This document shows, piece after piece, positions 50,311 through 57,307 of a DNA stretch of 64,000 nucleotides. Within the stretch, counting starts at the first letter, position 1, and the number at the start of each line of letters is the position of its first letter. The stretch is from Terrabacter aerolatus (lineage in GTDB: Bacteria > Actinomycetota > Actinomycetes > Actinomycetales > Dermatophilaceae): assembly GCF_007991735.1 (NCBI RefSeq), contig NZ_BJYX01000005.1:162499-226498 (forward strand), in the 5' to 3' direction. The position numbers were made by a program, and so were the translations under genes. A model generated the notes under the pieces. It saw only the letters and a program-made list of their open reading frames with translations. It was not told the DNA's origin and did no database searches.

Positions 50311-51696
50311 ATGAGCCAGAGCGCGGAGCGGATCGAGCAGGACTGGGACCACGTCGCGTCCCTGGCCGCCGACCTGCACGACGCGCACGCCCGGCTCGTC
50401 GACTTCGTGGCCGCCGTCCTGGCCGACGGCTCGTGGCAGGCGCCGGGGCTGCGCTCGCCGGCGCACTGGCTGATGCTCCGCGCCGGCCTGTCGCGGGGGC
50501 AGGCAGCTGCGGTGATCCTGCTGGGTCGTCGCGCCGACGAGCTCCCCGCGACGGCCGCAGCGCTCAGGGAGGGCCGGATCAGCCTGGACCAGGCCGCGGT
50601 CGTGGCCCGGCACACACCGGCCGAGTTCGATGCGACGGTCGCCGAGTTCGCCCAGCACGCGACCGTGACGCAGCTGCAGCGCTCGGTCAGCCGGTACGAC
50701 TTCACGCTCGGGCCCGACAGCGTCGACGACGACGGCGAGGTGCTGCCCGGGGAGGCCGTGCCCGACGGGCAGGACGGCGACGGTGACGCCCCGCGGCTGG
50801 AGCCTGCCCACCTCAGCATGGGGATCGACGCCGACGGCCGGTTCCGCCTACGCTACGACGCCCCGGCCGAGGTCGGGGCCCTCGTCGAGGCCGCCTTGGC
50901 CGAGGCGAAGGACCACCTCTTCCAGACCGTGGCCACCGACGGTGACGGTGACGAGCAGCGGCGGGCGCTGGACGGAGACGTCATCGACCCGACGCGGTGC
51001 TCCACCGACGGTGGACGCCCGCGCGTCACCTGGGCCGACGCCCTCCACCTGATGGCCACCCGCTCCCTCGACGCAGCCGGCTCGAGCGACTCGGGTGGCG
51101 CTGCGCGCAGGGCGCGGTACCGGGTGCAGGTCCACCTCGACACCGACGGCGGTTGGCTCACCGGCCGACCCCGGCTCCCCCGGTCCATCGTCGACGGCCT
51201 GACGTGCGACGGCGCCCTCACCCCGGTGTGGGAGACCGACGGCCACCCCGTCAACGTCGGCCGAGCCCAGCGCGTCGTCCCGCACCGCACCCGCGTCCTT
51301 GTCCTCGACCGGGACCGGGGCTGCCGCTTCCCCGCCTGCGGGTCGACCCGCAACCTCGAGATCCACCACCTCGTCCACTGGCGCGACGGCGGACCGACCG
51401 ACGACGTCAACCTCCTCGGCCTGTGCCCGTTCCACCACGACGGGCACCACCGGGGCGAGTTCAGCATCACCGGCGATCCCACCCGCGCCGACGGGCTGGT
51501 GTTCACCACCGCCACCGGCCTGCTCATCGGGCCACCACGACCAGCACGCCCGACTGTCAGCGACGCCCCCGCGCGGCCGAGGACCGAGCCGAAGCCGGGA
51601 AGACGTCGCAGACCGCCCCCACGACTCGGGCGGCGGTATCCCGCCCCGAGCGGCGGCCCCCTGCACCTGCACCTCGTCGACTTCACCCCGACCTGA
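50311..51696 (+). CDS. DUF222/13E12-type HNH endonuclease
   Basis: The 461-residue protein has an N-terminal DUF222 region (helical, about 5-260; WLMLRAGLSRGQAAAVILLG, ALREGRISLDQAAVVAR) and a C-terminal HNH nuclease: CRFPACGSTRNLEIHHLVHW, then NLLGLCPFHHDGHH. A basic Pro/Arg-rich tail follows. These genes are multicopy in actinobacteria; the REP13E12 members of M. tuberculosis carry LexA boxes, as this one does. Role unknown: mobile-element maintenance or DNA damage processing have been suggested for the type. The ATG coincides with the predicted transcription start. Confidence 0.87.
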   Translation: MSQSAERIEQDWDHVASLAADLHDAHARLVDFVAAVLADGSWQAPGLRSPAHWLMLRAGLSRGQAAAVILLGRRADELPATAAALREGRISLDQAAVVARHTPAEFDATVAEFAQHATVTQLQRSVSRYDFTLGPDSVDDDGEVLPGEAVPDGQDGDGDAPRLEPAHLSMGIDADGRFRLRYDAPAEVGALVEAALAEAKDHLFQTVATDGDGDEQRRALDGDVIDPTRCSTDGGRPRVTWADALHLMATRSLDAAGSSDSGGAARRARYRVQVHLDTDGGWLTGRPRLPRSIVDGLTCDGALTPVWETDGHPVNVGRAQRVVPHRTRVLVLDRDRGCRFPACGSTRNLEIHHLVHWRDGGPTDDVNLLGLCPFHHDGHHRGEFSITGDPTRADGLVFTTATGLLIGPPRPARPTVSDAPARPRTEPKPGRRRRPPPRLGRRYPAPSGGPLHLHLVDFTPT

Positions 51697-51761
51697 CGAC
51701 ACCTGGGTCATACTCCGCACGTGACCGGGGATGCAGCACGACGCGTCGAGGCGCACCGCGC

Positions 51762-52277
51762 ATGAGTGTGCTCAGGATGATGACCGCGTCGGACGTGCCG
51801 TTGGTCGTCGAGGTCCAGGAGCCCGGGGCGGTGCTCGGGCTGGCCGCCGTCTTCCCGCAGGACCGGCACCCCTTCCCGCGGCAGGCCATCACCGACCGAT
51901 GGCTGCGCGAGGTCGACCTGGCCGGCACCGACTGCTTCGTCGTCCTGCGCCAGGGAGCGGTCGCCGGTTTTGCCGCCATCCGGGAGGACGAGCTCCTGCA
52001 CTTCGGCATCGCCGTCGAGCACTGGGGCACCGATCTGGCCGGGCTTGCCCACGACGAGGTCCTCGACCACCTGCGCGAGCGAGGCACCGCACGCGCCCGG
52101 CTCCGTGTCTTCACCGGCAACGGCCGTGGCCGCCGCTTCTACGAGAAGCACGGGTGGGAGCCCACGGGCGAGCGCAGCCGGAGCTCGTTCCCGCCCTGCC
52201 CGGAGCTGCTGACCTACTCGCTCTCGCTGTCCGGGTCCGGCCCGTCCGGCGATCCTGCCGGCAGGTCGGAGGGCTGA
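51762..52277 (+). CDS. GNAT-family acetyltransferase-like protein
   Basis: The 171-residue protein opens LRMMTASDVPLVVEVQEPGA and has the GNAT core: FVVLRQGAVAGFAAI, LLHFGIAVEHWGTDLAGLAHD, then ARLRVFTGNGRGRRFYEKHGWEPTGE, the motif B segment. The acetyl-CoA pyrophosphate loop (normally RxxGxG) is degenerate, GIAVEHWGTDLA, though the fold is recognizable. Acceptor unknown. The start is uncertain between ATG 51762 and ATG 51777. Its 3' end overlaps the convergent membrane-protein gene by 64 bases. Confidence 0.7.
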   Translation: MSVLRMMTASDVPLVVEVQEPGAVLGLAAVFPQDRHPFPRQAITDRWLREVDLAGTDCFVVLRQGAVAGFAAIREDELLHFGIAVEHWGTDLAGLAHDEVLDHLRERGTARARLRVFTGNGRGRRFYEKHGWEPTGERSRSSFPPCPELLTYSLSLSGSGPSGDPAGRSEG

Positions 52278-52555
52278 GTCGAGGCAGCGCTCGCGCGCCT
52301 GTCCCGCCTGGCACGGACGACGGCGATGACGAGGCACGCCACCATGCCGAGGAGGAAGAGCGGCAGGGCCGCCAGGTAGCCGAGCAGGAGCACGCCGTCC
52401 GCGGGTGTCGGGACGCAGCCGAAGCCGAGGCCGGTGCACCGGCCTGAGGCGTTGTAGTCCGGCAACGTCAGGTGCAGCACGAGAACGAGGACGGCGGGGA
52501 CGATCCAGAGCACGCCGAGAGCGACGATGTACGGCCTGACGCTGCGTGGTTCCAC
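52214..52555 (-). CDS. Small two-helix membrane protein, unknown function
   Basis: The 113-residue protein has two hydrophobic segments, YIVALGVLWIVPAVLVLVLH and GVLLLGYLAALPLFLLGMVA, joined by a loop with two cysteines (GRCTGLGFGCVP). A basic stretch (RARRDRR) and an acidic, Ser/Pro-rich tail that overlaps the GNAT gene on the other strand follow. GTG 52555 has an AAGGTGGGG site. I do not recognise a family. The cysteine loop would be extracytoplasmic by the positive-inside rule. Confidence 0.55.
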   Translation of the reverse strand: MEPRSVRPYIVALGVLWIVPAVLVLVLHLTLPDYNASGRCTGLGFGCVPTPADGVLLLGYLAALPLFLLGMVACLVIAVVRARRDRRASAASTQPSDLPAGSPDGPDPDSESE

Positions 52556-52611
52556 ACCCCACCTTCACCCATGACCGGCAGCCGTGCGTCAGCGCCCCTA
52601 CTCATTCAGCC

Positions 52612-53454
52612 TCAGAGCCGGGCGATGACGTCGTCGAGCATCGCCTCGGTGAGCTTGTGGGTGAAGGTGTTCTGCTGGCTCACGTGGTAGCTGCCGACGA
52701 GGCGCACCGGACGGCCCGTCGCCGTCCTCAGGATCACCTCGGCGCCGTGGCCGAACGTCGGCTTGGGCCGCGGCACAAGCCATCCGCGGCGGCGAGCGGC
52801 CCCGAGCGCCGCGTCCCACGCGATCGAGCCGAGCGCGAGCATCGAGCGCAGGCGCGGCTCCGACAGCTCGAGGTCGCGGTCGAGCCACGGCGCGCACGTC
52901 GCCTTCTCCTCCGTGGTCGGCTTGTTGGCCGGCGGTGCGCACCGCACGGTCGCGACGATGCGCAGTCCCGTCAGCACGAGGCCGTCGCCCGACGCGACCG
53001 ACGTCGGCTGGCTCGCGTACCCGCCACGGTGCAGGGCGGCATACAGCCAGTCCCCCGAGCGGTCCCCGGTGAACATGCGCCCGGTCCGGTTGGTGCCGTT
53101 GGCCGCCGGTGCGAGACCGACGACGAGCACTTCGGCGTCGGGGTCGCCGAACGACGGCCCCGGCCGTCCCCAGTAGGGCTGGTCGGCGAACGCCGCGCGG
53201 CGCCCCTCGGTCGCCACAGACTCGCGCCACTCGACGAGCCGCGGGCACGCGCGGCACACGCTGATGCGGGCATCGAGCTCGCGTATGCCGTCCGCCCCCT
53301 TCGCGAGGCGGCGCACCTGGGCGGGGGTGGCGGCCACCGGCGTCTCGGCCGTCGCGGGGTCGCCCGGCCAGCCGGCGCCGGGCGGGACCGGCGAAGAGAA
53401 GAGCCCACCGGTCAGGGGGTGCTGGGCCGGGTCGGGCATGGCGGCAGGGCACAT
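52612..53454 (-). CDS. udgB: Family 5 uracil-DNA glycosylase (UdgB-type)
   Basis: The 280-residue protein has the iron-sulfur cysteines CRACPRL and a second pair in [20 protein letters not shown]. Motif 1 is [19 protein letters not shown], where family 5 lacks the catalytic polar residue of family 1, and the closing [19 protein letters not shown] corresponds to the HPSPQN loop. The enzyme removes uracil and other deaminated bases from DNA in base excision repair. Family 5 is usual in mycobacteria and thermophiles. ATG 53454 is the start; no strong ribosome site is seen. Confidence 0.86.
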   Translation of the reverse strand: MCPAAMPDPAQHPLTGGLFSSPVPPGAGWPGDPATAETPVAATPAQVRRLAKGADGIRELDARISVCRACPRLVEWRESVATEGRRAAFADQPYWGRPGPSFGDPDAEVLVVGLAPAANGTNRTGRMFTGDRSGDWLYAALHRGGYASQPTSVASGDGLVLTGLRIVATVRCAPPANKPTTEEKATCAPWLDRDLELSEPRLRSMLALGSIAWDAALGAARRRGWLVPRPKPTFGHGAEVILRTATGRPVRLVGSYHVSQQNTFTHKLTEAMLDDVIARL

Positions 53455-53534
53455 GACCCCACGCTAGGCCGGGTCCGCGGCAGACGGCATACGCACGCGT
53501 CGGTGTCGTGAGACCGTGCAGGGAGCCGACCACT

Positions 53535-53559
53535 GAACCGGAGCGCGCGCAGCGGCGTC
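53535..53559 (+). promoter_or_regulatory. ECF-type promoter before the sigma factor gene
   Basis: GAACC (53535-53539) and CGTC (53556-53559) are separated by 16 bases, the classical spacing of ECF sigma promoters, 39 bases before the ATG at 53598. This suggests autoregulation of the sigma/anti-sigma pair. Confidence 0.65.
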
Positions 53560-53597
53560 TTCCGGGACAGGAGCACGAGTGAGGAGGTGGCGGCGGG

Positions 53598-54086
53598 ATG
53601 CCGCTCGACGACGAGGCGGTCGCGGAGATCTACCGCGAGCACGGGCCGATGCTCCGACGCGTCGTCTGGCGCGCCACGAGCGACGCGAACCGGGTCGACG
53701 ACATCGTGCAGGAGGTCATCCTGCGGGTGTGGAAACAGGCGCCGGACGCCGAGAACCTGCGGGCCTACCTCATCACGACCGCCCGTCACCTCATCGTCGA
53801 CCAGCACCGCGCCGCTGGGCGACGACCCCAGCAGGCCCAGCTCGTCGAGATCGCCGAGCGGGACTCCGCCCTCGACCGGGCGCTCGACCAGGTGCTCGTC
53901 GAGGAGGCCCTCGGCCGACTGCAGACCAACCACCGTGAGATCGTGCGCTGTCTCTACTACGAGCGGCTCACCGTCGCCGAGACCTCCGTCCGGGTCGGGG
54001 TGCCGGAGGGCACCGTGAAGTCGCGCGCCTACTACGCCGTGCGCAACCTGCGCGTCATCCTCGACGAGATGGGAGTGACCCGATGA
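53598..54086 (+). CDS. ECF RNA polymerase sigma factor
   Basis: The 162-residue protein has sigma region 2 (EIYREHGPMLRRVVWRATSD, VDDIVQEVILRVWKQ, LITTARHLIVDQHR) and region 4 (LGRLQTNHREIVRCLYYERL, AETSVRVGVPEGTVKSRAYY). The size and motifs match SigK/SigL-like group proteins partnered by a membrane ZAS anti-sigma, which is encoded immediately downstream with a four-base overlap. ATG 53598 has GAGGAGGT about 10 bases upstream. The regulon is unknown. Confidence 0.9.
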   Translation: MPLDDEAVAEIYREHGPMLRRVVWRATSDANRVDDIVQEVILRVWKQAPDAENLRAYLITTARHLIVDQHRAAGRRPQQAQLVEIAERDSALDRALDQVLVEEALGRLQTNHREIVRCLYYERLTVAETSVRVGVPEGTVKSRAYYAVRNLRVILDEMGVTR

Positions 54087-54799
54087 ACCCCGGTTCGGAC
54101 GACCTGCACGTGCTGCTCGGCGCGTACGTGCTCGGTGGCCTGTCCGACGACGACCACCGCGCCTTCAGCGAGCACCTGCGCACGTGCGTCCCGTGCCAGA
54201 CCGAGCTCGGTCAGGTGTCCGGGCTGCCCCGGCTGCTCGACCTGGCCGGCCCGGAAGGCGGACCGCACCTGGCGGAGGCCGCGGCCGGGGTCGCAGCCGG
54301 GCTGCCGACCGAGCCGGACAACGAGCGGGTCACGACACTGCTCGCCGAGGTGTCCCGCCGTCGACGCCGCCGGCGCACCTGGATCACCGGGCTCGCAGCA
54401 GCGGCAGCGGTCGCCTTCTTCGTCGGCGGCGCGTGGCTGGGTCCACGGTGGACGGCGACGACGCCCCCCACGGCCGGACCCACGGCCACGTCCACGCTGC
54501 CGACGACGCACGTCGAGGCGGCAGCCGTCCCGGGCAGCTCGGTGCGCGTCGACATCGCGCTCGTGACCCGCGGGTGGGGCACCCAGCTCGACATCGACTG
54601 CGAGGACATGCCCAAGGAGGGCGAGCTGGCGCTGTGGGTCATCGACGCCAACGGCAGGGCGACGACCGCCGCGTCGTGGCGTGCGACCGCCGCCGGCTAC
54701 TCCAAGGTCACCGGCGCAACAGCGTTGCGGCCCAACGAGATCCGGTCGCTCGAGGTGCGCACCGGCACGGGGAAGGTGCTGGCCTCGGCCCGGACGTGA
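54083..54799 (+). CDS. Zinc-binding membrane anti-sigma factor (RskA-like)
   Basis: The 238-residue protein has an N-terminal anti-sigma domain with the ZAS motif HLRTCVPCQTEL (HxxxCxxC), a basic stretch (RRRRRRTW), one membrane helix (ITGLAAAAAVAFFVGGAWLG) and an extracytoplasmic RskA-type domain of about 100 residues (VRVDIALVTRGWGTQLDIDC). It would hold the ECF sigma factor at the membrane and release it after regulated proteolysis. ATGA overlap with the sigma gene ensures balanced synthesis. Confidence 0.87.
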   Translation: MNPGSDDLHVLLGAYVLGGLSDDDHRAFSEHLRTCVPCQTELGQVSGLPRLLDLAGPEGGPHLAEAAAGVAAGLPTEPDNERVTTLLAEVSRRRRRRRTWITGLAAAAAVAFFVGGAWLGPRWTATTPPTAGPTATSTLPTTHVEAAAVPGSSVRVDIALVTRGWGTQLDIDCEDMPKEGELALWVIDANGRATTAASWRATAAGYSKVTGATALRPNEIRSLEVRTGTGKVLASART

Positions 54800-54876
54800 G
54801 CGCCTGACCGGACCGTGGGCCTCGGCCCTCCCGGGCGCTAGCCTGTCCTGGACGGGGCCTGGTCGGGGACTCGCAC

Positions 54877-54903
54877 GGTCCTCGGACGGACCGTCGGAGG
54901 ACC
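54877..54903. promoter_or_regulatory. Palindrome upstream of the LacI-type gene
   Basis: Arms GGTCCTC and GAGGACC with inner arms GACGG and CCGTC give a nearly perfect 27-base palindrome 31 bases before the LacI-type start. A second small hairpin (ACCCCTCGCAGGGGT) follows at 54901-54915. It could be an autoregulatory operator or a leader hairpin. Confidence 0.45.
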
Positions 54904-54934
54904 CCTCGCAGGGGTCGCACGGACGGAGACACGG

Positions 54935-56092
54935 GTGGCGGCGCGGCTCAGGGACGTGGCGGAACGCGCGGGCGTCTCGGTCAAGACGGCCTCCAACGTG
55001 CTCAACCACCACCCGCACGTCAAGGCGAGCACCCGCGAGCGCGTCGAGGCCGCGATGGCCGAGCTGCACTACCGCCCCAACCTCTCGGCCCGCAGCCTCA
55101 AGCACGGGAGGGCCGGCTTCCTGGCCCTCGCCGTGCCGGCGATGGACTCCCCCTACTTCGCCGAGCTCGCGGCCCGCATCACCGAGGAGGCGGCCGCCCT
55201 CGGCTTCATCGTGCTGCTCGACGTGACGAGGGGCGACGCCGACGCCGAGCGCGTCGTCCTGGAGGGCATGCGCTCCCACGTCGTCGACGGCGTCATCTTC
55301 TCGCCGCTCGCCCTGTCGGCCGACGAGATCGGCAGCCGCGCCGACAGCCTGCCGATGGTGCTGCTCGGCGAGCCCCCGGTCCCCTCGGACGTCGACCACA
55401 TCGCCGTCGACTCCGTGGCCGCCGCACGGGCCGCGACGGAACACCTGGTCGCACAAGGACGGCGACGCATCGCGGCCGTCGGCCGGGAGACCACGCGCGG
55501 GACCGCGTCGGCGCGCCTGCTCGGCTACCGGCAGGCACTCGAGGCGGCCGGGCTCGCCTATGACGGCACCCTCGTCATCGGCGTCCCGCACGTCGAGCGA
55601 GCCGACGGCCACGCCGCGATGCAGCGACTGCTCGCCCTCCCCGAGCCGCCCGACGCCGTCTTCTGCTTCAACGACCTCATGGCGATCGGGGCGCTGCGCG
55701 CCTGCGTCGAGGCGGGCGTCTCGGTGCCCGACGAGGTGGCGATCATCGGCTTCGACGACATCGCCGAGACCCGCTACGCCAACCCCACGGTCTCGACCAT
55801 CTCACCCGACCTCACCGGTCTGGCCCGGGCCGCTCTCGAGCTGCTGTCGCGCCGCATCGACGGCCACGACGGACCGGCAGAGGAGGTCCGCGTCGCCTGG
55901 ACGCTCGAGGCGCGCGAGACGACCCTCGGGGTGCCCGAGCGCCGGCGGTCTCAGCCGACGGAGGAGGTCCCCGCGCCTGACAGGCCCAGCGCCTCCGCGG
56001 CCCCCGTGGACCCACTGGACCCAGCGGACCCAGCGGACCCGGCGGACCCGGTGGCCGCCGAGGCGGGGGTCACGGGCAGCGTCACGCGGTAG
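54935..56092 (+). CDS. LacI-family transcriptional regulator
   Basis: The 385-residue protein has an N-terminal LacI helix-turn-helix (LRDVAERAGVSVKTASNVLN) with hinge region, then a periplasmic-binding-like effector domain (GFLALAVPAMDSPYFAELA, DGVIFSPLALS, AVFCFNDLMAIGALRA, VAIIGFDDIAETRYANP). GTG 54935 has GGAG at about 7 bases. The last 50 residues are a low-complexity tail (PLDPADPADPADP) absent from typical members, and they overlap the convergent gene by 142 bases. It is the likely regulator of the glucan-use operon at 57308-63932, sensing a gluco-oligosaccharide (inference). Confidence 0.85.
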   Translation: MAARLRDVAERAGVSVKTASNVLNHHPHVKASTRERVEAAMAELHYRPNLSARSLKHGRAGFLALAVPAMDSPYFAELAARITEEAAALGFIVLLDVTRGDADAERVVLEGMRSHVVDGVIFSPLALSADEIGSRADSLPMVLLGEPPVPSDVDHIAVDSVAAARAATEHLVAQGRRRIAAVGRETTRGTASARLLGYRQALEAAGLAYDGTLVIGVPHVERADGHAAMQRLLALPEPPDAVFCFNDLMAIGALRACVEAGVSVPDEVAIIGFDDIAETRYANPTVSTISPDLTGLARAALELLSRRIDGHDGPAEEVRVAWTLEARETTLGVPERRRSQPTEEVPAPDRPSASAAPVDPLDPADPADPADPVAAEAGVTGSVTR

Positions 56093-56661
56093 GTGCGCGT
56101 CATCGGAGTGCCCGTGCACCCCTTCGGCACCGACCCGGCCGGCCCCTTCGCGGTCGAGGTGTAGCTGGCCGTGACGTCCGCGGTGACGGACGTGGCGGAC
56201 GTCAGGGCCGGCACGAGCACGCGGACCGCCGTGTAGTCGCTCGCCGAGGCCCGCAGCCGGTCCTCGCGGTAGAAGGACGCATAGGCCTTGGTGGCCAGGG
56301 GGTAGGCGACGGAGGCATCAGCGGCCGACACGGTCACGGCGACGGAGCAGACCGGCGTGTCGGTCGTCCAGGGGATCCGCACCCACGACTGGCGCCCGGG
56401 CACCACGGCGGACAGCCTGCCTGCCACCGGGCGCAGTCCGGTCGAGACGTGGTCCCCGAGGAGCACACCCGACGGGACGGACGTCCCGGTCGACGGCGAC
56501 GGGGCCGGGGCGGCCGCGTGCACCGGCGCAGGCGCGGCCGGCTCGGTAGATCCGCCGCCGAGCGCGACGTAGGCGCCGAGGGACACCACGACCGCTCCGG
56601 CCAGGGCCACGGCCGTGATGCCGAGCAGGTCGGGTCCGGTCGACAGGGCACGGATGGACAT
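55951..56661 (-). CDS. Membrane-anchored protein of unknown function
   Basis: The 236-residue protein has one N-terminal helix (LLGITAVALAGAVVVSLGAYVAL) and a Pro/Ala-rich linker. An extracytoplasmic domain of about 120 residues has two cysteines (TPVCSVAVTVSAADAS, PKGCTGTPMTRTYRVTLP), and the tail is Gly-Ser-Ala repeats (GSAGSAGSAGSSGST). I do not recognise a family. ATG 56661 follows GAGGAG. The tail region is antisense to the DPADP tail of the LacI-type gene; both come from the same 9-base repeat. Confidence 0.65.
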   Translation of the reverse strand: MSIRALSTGPDLLGITAVALAGAVVVSLGAYVALGGGSTEPAAPAPVHAAAPAPSPSTGTSVPSGVLLGDHVSTGLRPVAGRLSAVVPGRQSWVRIPWTTDTPVCSVAVTVSAADASVAYPLATKAYASFYREDRLRASASDYTAVRVLVPALTSATSVTADVTASYTSTAKGPAGSVPKGCTGTPMTRTYRVTLPVTPASAATGSAGSAGSAGSSGSTGAAEALGLSGAGTSSVG

Positions 56662-56800
56662 GTTGCTCCTCGGCGCGTGGACGGTGCACGGACGGAAGGC
56701 GCCGGGTCCGGCACCGTCGCCCAGTCTGTCGAGGGCACCGCAAGGGCAGCCACGTCTAGGAGCAGGAATGCCGCAAGGTCTGCTCAAGCCGGCCGGGGGG

Positions 56801-56968
56801 TCAGGCCGACCGGGTGAACCTCAGGTAGAACGCGCCGAACACGAGCACGATCCCGATGTTGACCATGAGCCGGGGCCACGGGTGGTCCCTGAAGAAGAGC
56901 ACGTCGACGGCGACCACCACGGCCACCATCACGAGTCCGTAGACCACGCCTACCACCGGACGTCCCAT
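56801..56968 (-). CDS. 55-residue two-helix membrane protein
   Basis: A short frame encodes two hydrophobic stretches, VVGVVYGLVMVAVVVAVDVL and LMVNIGIVLVFGAFYLRF, with FFRDHPW between. The ATG at 56968 is preceded by GGAAGG at about 5 bases, and codon third positions are strongly GC-rich, supporting a real gene. No family recognised; similar small proteins occur in actinobacteria. Confidence 0.65.
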   Translation of the reverse strand: MGRPVVGVVYGLVMVAVVVAVDVLFFRDHPWPRLMVNIGIVLVFGAFYLRFTRSA

Positions 56969-57054
56969 GAGTCCTTCCTACTCCTTCCGGCGCCGATGCG
57001 GTATGCCGCACGCAGGGTCTCGACGGGGGTGCGCCGCCGTGCGAAGGTGACGAC

Positions 57055-57303
57055 ATGGCTGACGACCCTTCGATCCAGGACCGCATCACCTCGCTCATCG
57101 ACGAGGAGCACCGGCTGCGCTCGTCGCTCCAGGCCGGCGAGATCACCGTCGACGAGGAGCACGCCCGGCTGCGCGGCGTCGAGGTCGAGCTCGACCAGTG
57201 CTGGGACCTGCTGCGGCAGCGGCGGGCCAAGCGCGAGTTCGGCGAGAACCCGGACGACGCGACGGTGCGCTCGGAGCGCACCGTCGAGGGCTACACCGGC
57301 TGA
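57055..57303 (+). CDS. DUF2630 family small protein
   Basis: The 82-residue helical protein has the sequence order IQDRITSLIDEEHRLRSSL, DEEHARLRGVEVELDQCWDL and LLRQRRAKREFGENPDDATVR, typical of DUF2630. It is likely a coiled-coil hairpin. Function unknown; it is widespread and short in actinobacteria. Its stop lies 4 bases from that of the convergent GH3 gene. Confidence 0.85.
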   Translation: MADDPSIQDRITSLIDEEHRLRSSLQAGEITVDEEHARLRGVEVELDQCWDLLRQRRAKREFGENPDDATVRSERTVEGYTG

Positions 57304-57307
57304 GGCC

